The translations under genes and the position numbers were made by a program. The notes beneath the pieces were generated by a model, which was not told the origin of the DNA, did no database searches, and worked only from the letters and a program-made list of their open reading frames with translations. This document shows, piece by piece, positions 1 through 9,222 of a stretch of 64,000 nt of DNA. Each line of letters starts with the position of its first letter. The first letter of the stretch is position 1. The DNA comes from Bifidobacterium sp. ESL0682 (lineage in GTDB: Bacteria; Actinomycetota; Actinomycetes; Actinomycetales; Bifidobacteriaceae), in contig NZ_CP113942.1 of the NCBI RefSeq assembly GCF_029392815.1, positions 682,001 to 746,000 on the forward strand, written 5' to 3'.

Positions 1-1
1 C

Positions 2-3000
2 GCATTGGTCGAGGCGGTACAACGCCGCGAATTCGTCACCTACGGCAAAAAGCTCGCATTTGTGCATTCCCGTGATTCGTTCGATGAGCGCTCGCGTTCG
101 ATTCTGGCCATTCTCGGCCGTGCCATCGAGATTCGCAAAAGCGTTTCCGGTGATTATGAGTTCTACCAGAGCAAAGCGGAAGCGCAGGAAATGCGGCTCT
201 CGGACGACGAGACGGCCGAACTGCTGGATTTGTTCGTGGATGCCGACGTGACGTTGGACTATGTGCCGCTTCATGGCAATTTCGCCTCGGCCATTCCGGT
301 TCATGTGGTTGACGGCGATCCCGATCTGGGCCTTGAAGTCGTTCGATCCAATGATGAGAATGATGAAACAGATGGTGTGGCGTCTCTGGATCGTGAGCCT
401 GTAAGACGAGGCGAAGAGGGATCGCCGCAAAAGCAGGGCTATGTGATTCGTCATTCCCTCAATGTCGAAAAGTTCATCATCGGACGTGCCTCGTCGTTCG
501 TGGTCGTTGGCTCGCCGGACGCCAGTGTTTCCTTTGGTTTGGATACTCCTGAGATTCATCGTTGTTCGAGTGCGATGGTCTCGAACCGCAACCTGCTCGG
601 TGTGCTCTGTGCCGGAGACGAACGTAGCGATTTGTACTTGAGTGGCGATGACATCGAAGAGTTCTCGCGTACTGTGCTTCCCGCGCTTGATCCGATTGCC
701 TCGCAAGAAGCCGACGAATCCGGCGACGACAGTGAATCCGACACGCAATCTGCGGTGACCGACGACCTGACACCCGCTGCTTCGCGCGGCACTTCGCACC
801 ACGGTATCGCCGTCAAGCTGCCATCGGAACTAGTCAAAATGCGCCGTGTGCCCTGCCATATCGAAACGTACCTCGATCGCGACAAGAACGGCATCACCTG
901 CGACGTGCAGGCGCGTTACGGTGATGAACGTTTCCATGTGTTCTCCGGCATCGGGCCGGACGAGCCGGTCGCCAGGGACAAGGAAACCGAACGCTTGGCC
1001 GTGGAGGCCGTGCGGCAGTATTTCCCGATGCCGAACGGTCCGATAGCGCGAATCCGTGAGGATGACGACAAGGCGATTTACAAGCTGCTGAACGAGGGTC
1101 TTCCCGTCTTGCGTGGACTGGGAGAGGTGTTCTCCACCCCGAGTTTTGATGGGCTCACCTCCTCACCGCATCCTGTGTTCAAGATTGGCTTGGCCATGAA
1201 GTCCGGTTTGGTCGAAATTTCGCCGATTGCCGACGAAATCGACCCCTCGGAAGTGCCGGCACTTTTGAACAGCTATCGCAAGCGGCGCAAGTTCCACCGT
1301 CTGCGCAACGGTGCTTTTGTCAATATGGCCGACGTCGACACCGGCAAGCTTGATGAGGTCACCGGCGATTTGGGCTTGAAACCTGTCGATCTCGATTCAG
1401 GTGCCGTTTCCGTACCTGCCTACGAGGCCTATTACCTCGACAATGAGTCGGAAGATGAAGACAAGAGCGACGAATTCCGCAGTTACCTGAACGATCTGCG
1501 CGTCATCGATCCGAAGATTTATCAGGTGCCGAAATCGCTTGTACAGGTGCTGCGTCCCTATCAGGTCGAAGGCTTCCGGTGGCTCAACGCCGTGGCCGAC
1601 AAGGGTTTCGGCGGCATTCTTGCCGACGAGATGGGCCTGGGCAAAACCGTGCAGATGCTTTCGTATTTGGTTTCTCGGCACGACGAGCAGCGCAAGATCG
1701 GTCCGAACCTCATCGTTTGCCCGGCATCGCTGGTCTATAACTGGGCCGCGGAATGTGCCAAATTTGCGCCAGAACTCAACGTGCAGGTGCTCGCCGGGTC
1801 CAAGGCTGAACGTCGCGCGACGCTCAAAAACACCAAGTCCTGGTATGAGGGCAGGAAAAACTCGGGAATGGAAAATACCGATCCTCTGAACCACAATCAG
1901 ATGCTCGATGGCTCGGACGCGGAGCTGCTGACTTCTCATCCGTCGGTTGCGGGGGAGCAGGCTCAGGGGGCCTTGGTTTCAACTACTCATCTTGACGATT
2001 CAGCTACATCCGTTTCGGCCGATGACGGCTGGCAGGGCGCCGACAGTCCACAGCTGTTGGATATCGATGCCGAAGATGAATGGGTCGCGCCCGATGTGTT
2101 GATTACTTCGTACGACCTGCTGCGCCGTGATATCGACGATTACGACGGCCTCGAATGCTATTGCATGACGCTTGATGAGGCGCAGTATATCAAGAATCAC
2201 GCCACCAAGTCCGCCCATGCCGTGCGCTCGATCAGTGCCCGACATCGTTTCGCCCTGACCGGAACGCCGATTGAAAACCGGCTTTCCGAGCTGTGGAGCA
2301 TCTTCGATTTCCTCATGCCCGGAATGCTGGGGGCCTACAAACACTTCCGCGACCGTTTCGAGATGCCGATTCTTTCCGGCGATGAAAATGCGCAGGTCAA
2401 ACTGCAGGCGTTCGTCGGTCCGTTCATTTTGCGTCGTCTCAAGTCGCAGGTGCTCAAGGACCTGCCGGACAAGATCGAGAACGTCATTACCGTTCAGCTT
2501 GAGGGGGAGCAGCGCAAACTGTACGCCGCGCTCGAGCAGCAGTTGCGCGCCACGCTCAACAAGCAGCGCGACATCGAATATAAGACGGGCAAGATTCAGA
2601 TCCTGGCCCAACTCACCCGCATGCGTCAGGCCTGTTGCGACCCGCGCCTGCTCTTCAGCAATGTCGGCAGCAACGTGGTCAAAAAGGACGCGCATGTCTG
2701 GGGTGCGCCGAGCCGTGAGATCGAACGTGCTGACGATGCACCGATTGACGAGCTCAATGAGACCGCCGATGCCTCGGCCAATGCGATTGTCGGCAATAAC
2801 GATTTGTCGGGGACGGGTTCCGGAGCCCCTGGTGTTATCGGCAAACCTCGGAAGGTGACGTCGGCGAAGCTCGACGCCATCGAGGAGCTGGTCTCCAGCT
2901 GCCAGGATGCCGGCCGCAAGATGCTGATCTTCTCGCAGTTCACCAGTTTCCTCGACCTGATTGCCGAGCGTCTGCGCAAGAACGGTGTCGCCTACAACGT

Positions 3001-3382
3001 CATCACCGGTGCCACCCCGAAGCGCAAGCGCCTCGAGCTGGTCGACCAGTTCAACTCCGACGATACCCCGGTTTTCCTGATTTCCCTGAAGGCCGGCAAT
3101 ACGGGCCTGAACCTTACGGGTGCCTGCGTGGTGGTGCACGCCGACCCGTGGTGGAATGCCGCCGCGCAGGAGCAGGCCACCGACCGTGCCCACCGCATCG
3201 GCCAGACCCAGGACGTCAACGTTTACCAGATCGTCGCCAAGGACACCATCGAGGAACGTATCCTGAAGATGCAGCAGTCCAAGAGCGACCTCGCCCATCG
3301 CTTCGTCGACAACGCCGGCACCGGTACGTCCGCTGGCATTTCGAACCTGACCAAGGACGATTTGCTGCAGTTGCTGGGATGA
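2..3382 (+). CDS. SNF2-family DEAD/DEAH-box helicase (5' end outside window)
   Basis: C-terminal 1,126 residues of a large SNF2/Rad54-like double-stranded DNA translocase; the frame is open to the first base, so the true start lies upstream. Visible are the SNF2 N-lobe beginning near residue 512 (LRPYQVEGFRWL), Walker A DEMGLGKT near 541, a DEAQ box near 723, the TGTPIENR motif, and a helicase C-lobe ending in the SNF2 signature TDRAHRIGQ near 1064. Bacterial members remodel protein-DNA complexes, often with RNA polymerase; the substrate here is unknown. Two acidic, Ser/Gly/Asp-rich insertions (about residues 625-695 and 905-955) interrupt the catalytic lobes and look like disordered loops. 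The N-terminal zinc-finger region common in this family would be off the window. It is followed by about 320 bp without a gene, so it is probably not co-transcribed with the transporter. Confidence 0.93.
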   Translation, partial: ALVEAVQRREFVTYGKKLAFVHSRDSFDERSRSILAILGRAIEIRKSVSGDYEFYQSKAEAQEMRLSDDETAELLDLFVDADVTLDYVPLHGNFASAIPVHVVDGDPDLGLEVVRSNDENDETDGVASLDREPVRRGEEGSPQKQGYVIRHSLNVEKFIIGRASSFVVVGSPDASVSFGLDTPEIHRCSSAMVSNRNLLGVLCAGDERSDLYLSGDDIEEFSRTVLPALDPIASQEADESGDDSESDTQSAVTDDLTPAASRGTSHHGIAVKLPSELVKMRRVPCHIETYLDRDKNGITCDVQARYGDERFHVFSGIGPDEPVARDKETERLAVEAVRQYFPMPNGPIARIREDDDKAIYKLLNEGLPVLRGLGEVFSTPSFDGLTSSPHPVFKIGLAMKSGLVEISPIADEIDPSEVPALLNSYRKRRKFHRLRNGAFVNMADVDTGKLDEVTGDLGLKPVDLDSGAVSVPAYEAYYLDNESEDEDKSDEFRSYLNDLRVIDPKIYQVPKSLVQVLRPYQVEGFRWLNAVADKGFGGILADEMGLGKTVQMLSYLVSRHDEQRKIGPNLIVCPASLVYNWAAECAKFAPELNVQVLAGSKAERRATLKNTKSWYEGRKNSGMENTDPLNHNQMLDGSDAELLTSHPSVAGEQAQGALVSTTHLDDSATSVSADDGWQGADSPQLLDIDAEDEWVAPDVLITSYDLLRRDIDDYDGLECYCMTLDEAQYIKNHATKSAHAVRSISARHRFALTGTPIENRLSELWSIFDFLMPGMLGAYKHFRDRFEMPILSGDENAQVKLQAFVGPFILRRLKSQVLKDLPDKIENVITVQLEGEQRKLYAALEQQLRATLNKQRDIEYKTGKIQILAQLTRMRQACCDPRLLFSNVGSNVVKKDAHVWGAPSREIERADDAPIDELNETADASANAIVGNNDLSGTGSGAPGVIGKPRKVTSAKLDAIEELVSSCQDAGRKMLIFSQFTSFLDLIAERLRKNGVAYNVITGATPKRKRLELVDQFNSDDTPVFLISLKAGNTGLNLTGACVVVHADPWWNAAAQEQATDRAHRIGQTQDVNVYQIVAKDTIEERILKMQQSKSDLAHRFVDNAGTGTSAGISNLTKDDLLQLLG

Positions 3383-3702
3383 ATGTGATGATGTTGTTCA
3401 TGCAGTCAATGTCCGCAATGAAATTAACACCGCAAGTGTGATGAATGCCATAAATAAGTTGAACAGAGTAGATTTGCGAAACTTATAAATGGTTACAAGA
3501 TTTGCTTATAGGCGTGCAAGCCGGTCGGCGCGCCTCGACTCTTATAATAAAGGGCAGTCATCGAATCGTGTGGTTGATATCTTTCGAAGAATGGGAAACG
3601 TTCCGGTAGGTGCCGGTAGTACGCTGTTTCATCGAAATCTTTGCCGCGGCCGGGTATCCTCCGGCATTTTCGACGAATGGATAGGTAAGAGAAGGGTTCT
3701 TC
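3383..3702. other. Intergenic region ahead of the oligopeptide transporter cluster
   Basis: 320 bp without a convincing gene. A TATAAT hexamer lies at 3543-3548 and could be the -10 of a promoter for the first binding protein; I see no good -35 at the right distance. A Shine-Dalgarno-like aagagaagg precedes the start at 3703. Confidence 0.3.
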
Positions 3703-5328
3703 ATGAAATATAGAAAAGTTCTTGCGGCCTTCACGGCCGTCGCCGCGCTGGCTTCGCTTGCGGCATGCGGTGGGGTCAAGAAGGCTGCCGACACGTCGGA
3801 CTCGACCATCACCGTCGGCACCACCGACAAGGTCATCAACCTCGATCCGGCCGCGGCTTACGACAACGGGTCCTACAACATGCATATCCAGATGTACCCG
3901 TTCCTGTTCGCGCCGAAATACAACTCCAACGAGCTGTCCCCGGACATCGCCGCGGATGATGGCACCTGGAGTGCAGACGGCACGCAGTTCACCGTCAAGA
4001 TCAAGCCGGGCCTGAAATTCGCCAACGGCCATACCTTGGATTCCAAGGATGTGAAGTTCTCGATCGATCGCGTGAAGAACATCAATGACCCGAACGGCCC
4101 TTCCTCGATTCTGGTCAACATCAAGTCGGTCCAGGCTCCGAACCCCACCACCGTGGTCTTTACCTCCGCTGTGCCTCACGATGTCACGCTGAAGCAGTCG
4201 CTGTCCACGCCAGCCGGCCCCATCGTCGACGATCAGGTCTTCTCGGCCACCAAGGCCACGTCGGCCGACGACATCATCAAGGCCAACGCCTTCGCCGGCC
4301 CTTATCGGCTCACCCAATACAAGCCCGACGAAATGGCGGTTTTCGAAAAGAACCCGTCCTATAAAGGACTGACCCCTGCCAAGAACAAGACGGTGCAGGT
4401 CAAGTTTTTCTCCGACACCTCGAACCTCAAGATGGCAGTGGAAAAGGGCGATGTGAAGGTGGCTTCGCGCTCGCTGACCCCGACGGACATCCAGGACTTG
4501 AAGAAGAGCGGCAAAGTCAAGGTTCTCAAGGGCCCTGGCGGTGAGGAACGCTTCATCACCTTCAACTTCCTGATTCAGCCCTATGGTGAGAAGACCCCGA
4601 ATGCGAACTCGAAGGAGGCGCTTGCCGTGCGTCAGGCCGTGGCCGATCTGGTTGACCGCCAGGAAATCGCCTCGAAGGTCTACAAGGGCACCTACACGCC
4701 GATGTATTCCTATGTTCCCTCGGGCATGATGAGCCATACCGACACCCTGAAAGCCGCATACGGCGACGGCAAGGGCGGTCCCAGCCTCGAGAAAGCCAAG
4801 AAGACCTTGAACGAGGCCGGCGTGAAAACCCCAGTCAATCTGAAGCTGCAGTACAACGGCGACCACTACGGTTCGTCGTCAGCCGATGAGTATGCGGCCA
4901 TCAAATCCCAGCTGGAGGCGGGCGGCCTGTTCAAGGTCGACCTGCAGCAGACCGAATGGGGACAGTACAACAAGGACCGTGTGGTCACCAAGGATTCCGA
5001 CGGTTCCTATCCTGCCTACCAGATGGGCTGGTATCCCAGCTATTCCGATCCCGACAACTATCTCTCCCCGTTCTTCCGTGCCGGCAATTTCGTCAACAAC
5101 GGCTACAAGAACGACGCCATCAGTGGCTTGATTGCCAAACAGGCCGGCGAGCAGGACCAAGACAAGCGCGTGGATATGTTGAAGCAGATTCAGCAGATGG
5201 AAACGCAGGACCTTTCCACCCTGCCTCTCTTGCAGGGAAACCAGATGGCTGTGACCGCGCCCGGCATCAAAGGTGTGACCTTCGACACTGCATCGCGTTT
5301 CCGTTACGCTCCCATCACCAATTCCTGA
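3703..5328 (+). CDS. Oligopeptide ABC transporter substrate-binding lipoprotein (copy 1 of 3)
   Basis: Family 5 extracellular solute-binding protein (SBP_bac_5; DppA/OppA class), 541 residues, the usual family length. It starts with a lipoprotein signal peptide: basic MKYRK, hydrophobic stretch, lipobox SLAAC with the lipidated Cys at residue 22. It should sit anchored on the outer face of the membrane, capturing peptides for the permeases encoded at 9223-11527. The protein is strongly similar along its whole length to the next two genes (shared segments such as KPGLKFANGH, VKGPGGEERFI and YLSPFFR), so this is a tandem triplication. The start at 3703 has an upstream purine-rich ribosome-binding site. 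A hairpin terminator follows directly, which would let this copy be expressed separately from the others. The peptide specificity cannot be read from sequence. Confidence 0.93.
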   Translation: MKYRKVLAAFTAVAALASLAACGGVKKAADTSDSTITVGTTDKVINLDPAAAYDNGSYNMHIQMYPFLFAPKYNSNELSPDIAADDGTWSADGTQFTVKIKPGLKFANGHTLDSKDVKFSIDRVKNINDPNGPSSILVNIKSVQAPNPTTVVFTSAVPHDVTLKQSLSTPAGPIVDDQVFSATKATSADDIIKANAFAGPYRLTQYKPDEMAVFEKNPSYKGLTPAKNKTVQVKFFSDTSNLKMAVEKGDVKVASRSLTPTDIQDLKKSGKVKVLKGPGGEERFITFNFLIQPYGEKTPNANSKEALAVRQAVADLVDRQEIASKVYKGTYTPMYSYVPSGMMSHTDTLKAAYGDGKGGPSLEKAKKTLNEAGVKTPVNLKLQYNGDHYGSSSADEYAAIKSQLEAGGLFKVDLQQTEWGQYNKDRVVTKDSDGSYPAYQMGWYPSYSDPDNYLSPFFRAGNFVNNGYKNDAISGLIAKQAGEQDQDKRVDMLKQIQQMETQDLSTLPLLQGNQMAVTAPGIKGVTFDTASRFRYAPITNS

Positions 5329-5356
5329 TATTTTCTGATATATAGAGGAATGTTGT

Positions 5357-5390
5357 GCCGCGTCGCTGATGTCCGGTGGCGCGGCTTTTT
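5357..5390 (+). terminator. Rho-independent terminator after binding protein 1
   Basis: GCCGCG at 5357-5362 pairs with CGCGGC at 5380-5385, followed by a run of five T. It lies between the first two binding-protein genes. Confidence 0.7.
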
Positions 5391-5460
5391 CGCTCTACAA
5401 GTCTATGCTAAATGTGTTGTTATTTGAATCGTTGCCATACTGAACAGAAGAGGAAACGAA

Positions 5461-7086
5461 ATGAGATATAAGAAGATTCTGGCGATGGCTGTGGCGGCCG
5501 CCGCCGTGACGTCTTTGGCCGCTTGCGGCGGTGTGAAGAAGGATTCCGATGTTTCGGGTTCGGCCATTGCCGTCGGCACCACCGATAAGGTCGTCAGCGT
5601 CGATCCCGCTGGCTCGTATGATAACGGATCATATATGGTCCAGATTCAGATTTTCCCGTTCCTGTATTCGCAGAATTACAATACGGCCAAGCTGTCACCT
5701 GATATCGCTGCCGATGGTGGCCAGTGGAGTGCCGACGGTTCCGAATTTACCGTGAAGCTCAAGCCGGGCCTGAAGTTCGCCAACGGTCACTCCCTGGATT
5801 CCAAGGATGTGAAGTTTACGTTCGATCGCATCAAGAAGATCAACGACGAGAACGGCCCCGCCTCGCTTCTGGCCAACATCGAGTCGGTTTCCGCGCCGGA
5901 TCCCACCACCGTAGTGTTCAAGGATTCCGTGCCAAACGATGTCACTTTGAAGCAGGTGCTTTCCAGCCCTGCCGGCCCCATCGTCGATGACCAGGTCTTC
6001 TCCGCCGACAAGCTCACGCCTGCGGCCGATATCGTCAACGGCAACGCCTTCGCCGGCCCATACAAGCTGTCGCAATACAAGGACAACGAGCTCGCCGTGT
6101 TCGAAAAGAACTCCGCATACAAAGGCCTCACCCCCGCGAAGAACGGCAGCGTGCAGGTCAAGTACTTCGCCGATGCCTCGAACCTCAAGATGGCCGTGCA
6201 GCAGGGTTCGGTCGATGTCGCGTCGCGTACGCTTACTCCAACCGACATCCAGGACTTGAAGAAAGACGGCAAGGTCAAGATCGTCAAGGGGCCAGGTGGC
6301 GAGGAGCGTTTCATCGCCTTCAACTTCGAGATCATGCCTTACGGTGAGAAGACCCCGGAAGCCAATGCGACCAAGGCGCTCGCGGTGCGTCAGGCCGTAG
6401 CCGACCTCGTCAATCGCGACGAGCTTTCCAGCAAGGTTTACAAGGGCACCTACGCCCCGATGTACTCCTATATTCCTAGCGGCTTGGACGGCAAGCAGGA
6501 TACGCTGAAGGCCGCTTATGGTGACGGCAACGGTAAGCCGAGCCTTGAGAAAGCCAAGAAGACCCTTGAGGATGCTGGCGTGAAGACCCCGATTAACCTG
6601 AAGCTGCAGTACAACAGCGATCACTATGGCGCTTCTTCTGCAGACGAGTATGCCGCGGTGAAGTCCCAGCTTGAGTCGGGTGGCCTGTTCAAGGTCGACC
6701 TGCAGCAGACCGAGTGGACGCAGTACAACAAGCAGCGCAACGTCAGCAAGGATTCCGACGGTAGCTATCCTGCTTATCAGCTTTCCTGGTACCCGGATTA
6801 TTCCGATCCTGACAACTATCTCTCCCCGTTCTTCCGTGATGGCAACTTCGTCAACAACGGTTACTCCAACAAGGCGGTCAACGATATGATCGTCAAGCAG
6901 GCGGGCGAGCAGGATCACTCCAAGCGCATGACGATGCTCAAGCAGATTCAGGATATGGAAACCAAGGATCTCTCGACCATCCCACTGCTGCAGGGCGATC
7001 AGGTTGCGGTCATGGGCAAGGACGTCAAGGGCGTCGTGCTCGATCCGTCGTTCCGCTTCCGTTATGCTCCGATTACCAAGTCCTGA
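5461..7086 (+). CDS. Oligopeptide ABC transporter substrate-binding lipoprotein (copy 2 of 3)
   Basis: Second family 5 solute-binding lipoprotein, 541 residues like copy 1. Signal peptide MRYKKILAM..., lipobox SLAAC with Cys22, then the mature domain. It differs from copy 1 mainly in surface-like positions, while the core segments are nearly unchanged (KPGLKFANGHSLDSKDVKF, KVKIVKGPGGEERF). This suggests recent duplication followed by change in ligand preference (inference). The ribosome-binding site is agaggaaacga, just before the ATG at 5461. A long, perfect hairpin with a short T-run lies downstream at 7131-7188, so this gene may form its own transcription unit. It is likely to share the permeases and ATPase at 9223-13337. 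Confidence 0.93.
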   Translation: MRYKKILAMAVAAAAVTSLAACGGVKKDSDVSGSAIAVGTTDKVVSVDPAGSYDNGSYMVQIQIFPFLYSQNYNTAKLSPDIAADGGQWSADGSEFTVKLKPGLKFANGHSLDSKDVKFTFDRIKKINDENGPASLLANIESVSAPDPTTVVFKDSVPNDVTLKQVLSSPAGPIVDDQVFSADKLTPAADIVNGNAFAGPYKLSQYKDNELAVFEKNSAYKGLTPAKNGSVQVKYFADASNLKMAVQQGSVDVASRTLTPTDIQDLKKDGKVKIVKGPGGEERFIAFNFEIMPYGEKTPEANATKALAVRQAVADLVNRDELSSKVYKGTYAPMYSYIPSGLDGKQDTLKAAYGDGNGKPSLEKAKKTLEDAGVKTPINLKLQYNSDHYGASSADEYAAVKSQLESGGLFKVDLQQTEWTQYNKQRNVSKDSDGSYPAYQLSWYPDYSDPDNYLSPFFRDGNFVNNGYSNKAVNDMIVKQAGEQDHSKRMTMLKQIQDMETKDLSTIPLLQGDQVAVMGKDVKGVVLDPSFRFRYAPITKS

Positions 7087-7130
7087 TCTGAAGTAAAGCG
7101 TCGAATAAATCTCTTCGACGAAATAGATAT

Positions 7131-7188
7131 CGGCCCGTGTGCCTGATGCTTTTGGCAGTTCCAAAGCATCAGGCACACGGGCCGTTTT
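7131..7188 (+). terminator. Strong terminator after binding protein 2
   Basis: A perfect 22-bp inverted repeat (7131-7152 with 7163-7184) around a 10-nt loop, followed by TTTT. It is the longest uninterrupted stem in the transporter cluster. Confidence 0.8.
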
Positions 7189-7459
7189 GCGGTATATCCA
7201 ACTATCAATGACGATAAAATTATGCAATTTGTGATGAATATTCTATGAATATTGGTGTCCAATTCCCTAATTATCTGTTTCGCATAGTGAGATAAACTAC
7301 GTCTGCCTGAATCTCTGCTTCATAATGGCAGTAATTGGGGATGGCATAGACGTTCGGTTGGAGTTTTACGTAATGTTTGTGTTTTCGAAGTTGTGAATAT
7401 TCATTATTCTCGCATAATTCGTTATTTCCGATTGCTGAAACTAAGAGAGGTTACCTTCT

Positions 7460-9097
7460 ATGAAACATAAGAAGATATTGGCCGCCTTCACGGCGGTGGC
7501 GGCTTTGACGTCGCTCGCGGCCTGCGGTGGAGTGAAACAAGACGCGTCGTCGTCCGCAAAGGATTCTTCGACGATCACTATCGGCACCACCGATAAGGTC
7601 GTCAGCATCGATCCTGCTGGTTCTTTCGATAACGGTTCATATGCCGTCGAATTCCAGATCTATCCGTTCCTGTATGCGCAGAACTACAATTCTTCCGAAA
7701 TGAGCCCGGATATCGCGGCCGATGGCGGAAACTGGAGTGCGGATGGCACAAAGTTCACCGTCAAGATCAAGCCCGGCCTGAAGTTCGCCAACGGTCATGC
7801 GTTGACCGCTCAGGATGTGAAGTTCACCTTCGACCGTGTCAAGAAGATCAACGATGAGAACGGTCCGTCATCCCTGCTCGCCAACATTAAGTCCGTCGAT
7901 GCACCGGATGACACCACCGTGGTCTTTACTTCGTCTGTGCCGAACGACGTGACGCTGAAGCAGGTGCTTTCCAGCCCCGCGGGTCCGATCGTGGATCATC
8001 AAATCTATCCTGCCGACAAACTGGCCACCAGTGACGAGATCATGAAGGGTCAAGGCTTCGCCGGCCCGTACACGCTGAGCCAGTTCAAGCAGAACGAGAG
8101 CGCGCAGTTCTCCAAGAACCCGGCTTACAAGGGATTGACCCCTGCCAAGAACAAGACCGTGCAGGTCAAGTACTTTGCCGATCCTTCGAACCTCAAGATG
8201 GCCGTGCAGCAGAGTTCTGTCGATGTGGCGTCCAGAACGCTGAGCCCGACCGATATCCAGGATTTGCAGAAGAGTGGCAAGGTCAAGGTTGTCAAGGGCC
8301 CCGGTGGTGAGGAGCGTTTCATCGCCTTCAATTTCAAGATCATGCCCTATGGCGAGAAGACATCCAATCCTGACCCGAAGAAGGCCACTGCGGTTCGCCA
8401 TGCGTTCGCTGATCTGCTCGATCGCGAATCCATCGCCAAGCGCGTCTACAAGAACACCACATACAGCCCGATGTATTCCTACATTCCCAATGGGCTTACC
8501 GGCCATGAGGATACGCTGAAGGCCAAATATGGCGATGGTCACGGAAAGCCCAGCTTGGACAAGGCCAAGAAGACTTTGGACGAGGCCGGAGTGAAGACCC
8601 CTGTCGATTTGAAGTTGGAATACAACAGCGACCATTACGGCGCGGCTTCGGCTGATGAGTATGCCGCGGTGAAGTCCCAGCTGGAGTCGGGTGGCCTGTT
8701 CAAGGTCGATTTGCAGCAGACCGAATGGGACCAGTACAACAAGAACCGTGTGGTCACCGCGAAGTCTGACGGCGCTTACCCGGTTTATCAGGCCGGCTGG
8801 TTCCCGGACTATCCGGATCCCGACGACTATCTTTCCCCGTTCTTCCGTGATGGCAACTTCGTCAATAACGGTTACAAGAACACCACGATGAATGAGTTGA
8901 TTGCCAAGGAGGCGGGTGAACAAGACGAGACCAAGCGCGTCGAGATACTGAAACAAATTCAGGACATGGCCGCCGATGATCTTTCGGTCATTCCGCTGTT
9001 GCAAGGTTCACAGGTTGCAGTAACCGCGCCGAACATCAAGGGAGTGGTGTTGGACGGCTCGTTCCGCTTCCGCTACGCTTCTATCGTCAAGTCCTGA
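7460..9097 (+). CDS. Oligopeptide ABC transporter substrate-binding lipoprotein (copy 3 of 3)
   Basis: Third family 5 solute-binding lipoprotein, 545 residues. Signal peptide MKHKKILAA..., lipobox SLAAC with Cys22; the mature N-terminus carries a few extra Ser/Lys residues compared with the other two copies. The body aligns end to end with copies 1 and 2. The start at 7460 follows a clear aagagagg ribosome-binding site. About 370 bp of AT-rich DNA separates it from copy 2, enough for an independent promoter. It is the copy nearest the permease genes and the one most likely to be co-transcribed with them, because the hairpin after it lacks a strong T-run. Ligand unknown. Confidence 0.93.
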   Translation: MKHKKILAAFTAVAALTSLAACGGVKQDASSSAKDSSTITIGTTDKVVSIDPAGSFDNGSYAVEFQIYPFLYAQNYNSSEMSPDIAADGGNWSADGTKFTVKIKPGLKFANGHALTAQDVKFTFDRVKKINDENGPSSLLANIKSVDAPDDTTVVFTSSVPNDVTLKQVLSSPAGPIVDHQIYPADKLATSDEIMKGQGFAGPYTLSQFKQNESAQFSKNPAYKGLTPAKNKTVQVKYFADPSNLKMAVQQSSVDVASRTLSPTDIQDLQKSGKVKVVKGPGGEERFIAFNFKIMPYGEKTSNPDPKKATAVRHAFADLLDRESIAKRVYKNTTYSPMYSYIPNGLTGHEDTLKAKYGDGHGKPSLDKAKKTLDEAGVKTPVDLKLEYNSDHYGAASADEYAAVKSQLESGGLFKVDLQQTEWDQYNKNRVVTAKSDGAYPVYQAGWFPDYPDPDDYLSPFFRDGNFVNNGYKNTTMNELIAKEAGEQDETKRVEILKQIQDMAADDLSVIPLLQGSQVAVTAPNIKGVVLDGSFRFRYASIVKS

Positions 9098-9145
9098 TAA
9101 AATAAATAGATAATTCGTTTTTGTGCGGATTTGACATCTCAGCGT

Positions 9146-9183
9146 TGATACCGGTTACGGCTTTTCAGTACGGGCCGGTATCA
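9146..9183 (+). terminator. Stem-loop between binding protein 3 and the permeases
   Basis: TGATACCGG at 9146-9154 pairs with CCGGTATCA at 9175-9183. Only a weak T-rich tail follows. It may be an attenuating or mRNA-stabilising hairpin rather than a full stop, a common arrangement after binding-protein genes. Confidence 0.45.
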
Positions 9184-9222
9184 TGCTGTTTAAATGTTAT
9201 TAATTTGAGGAATTGGTAAGAT

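Noticed and set aside
2000-3298. Long minus-strand open frame of 432 codons inside the SNF2 helicase
   Set aside because: It is the mirror of GC-rich codons of a clearly conserved gene; the residues are Leu/Gly/Val/Arg/Asp-rich with no family features.
5695-7227. Minus-strand open frame of 510 codons opposite binding protein 2, with similar ones opposite copies 1 and 3
   Set aside because: It appears at the same place in all three paralogues because the sense genes are similar; the sense proteins have signal peptides and motifs, the antisense ones do not.
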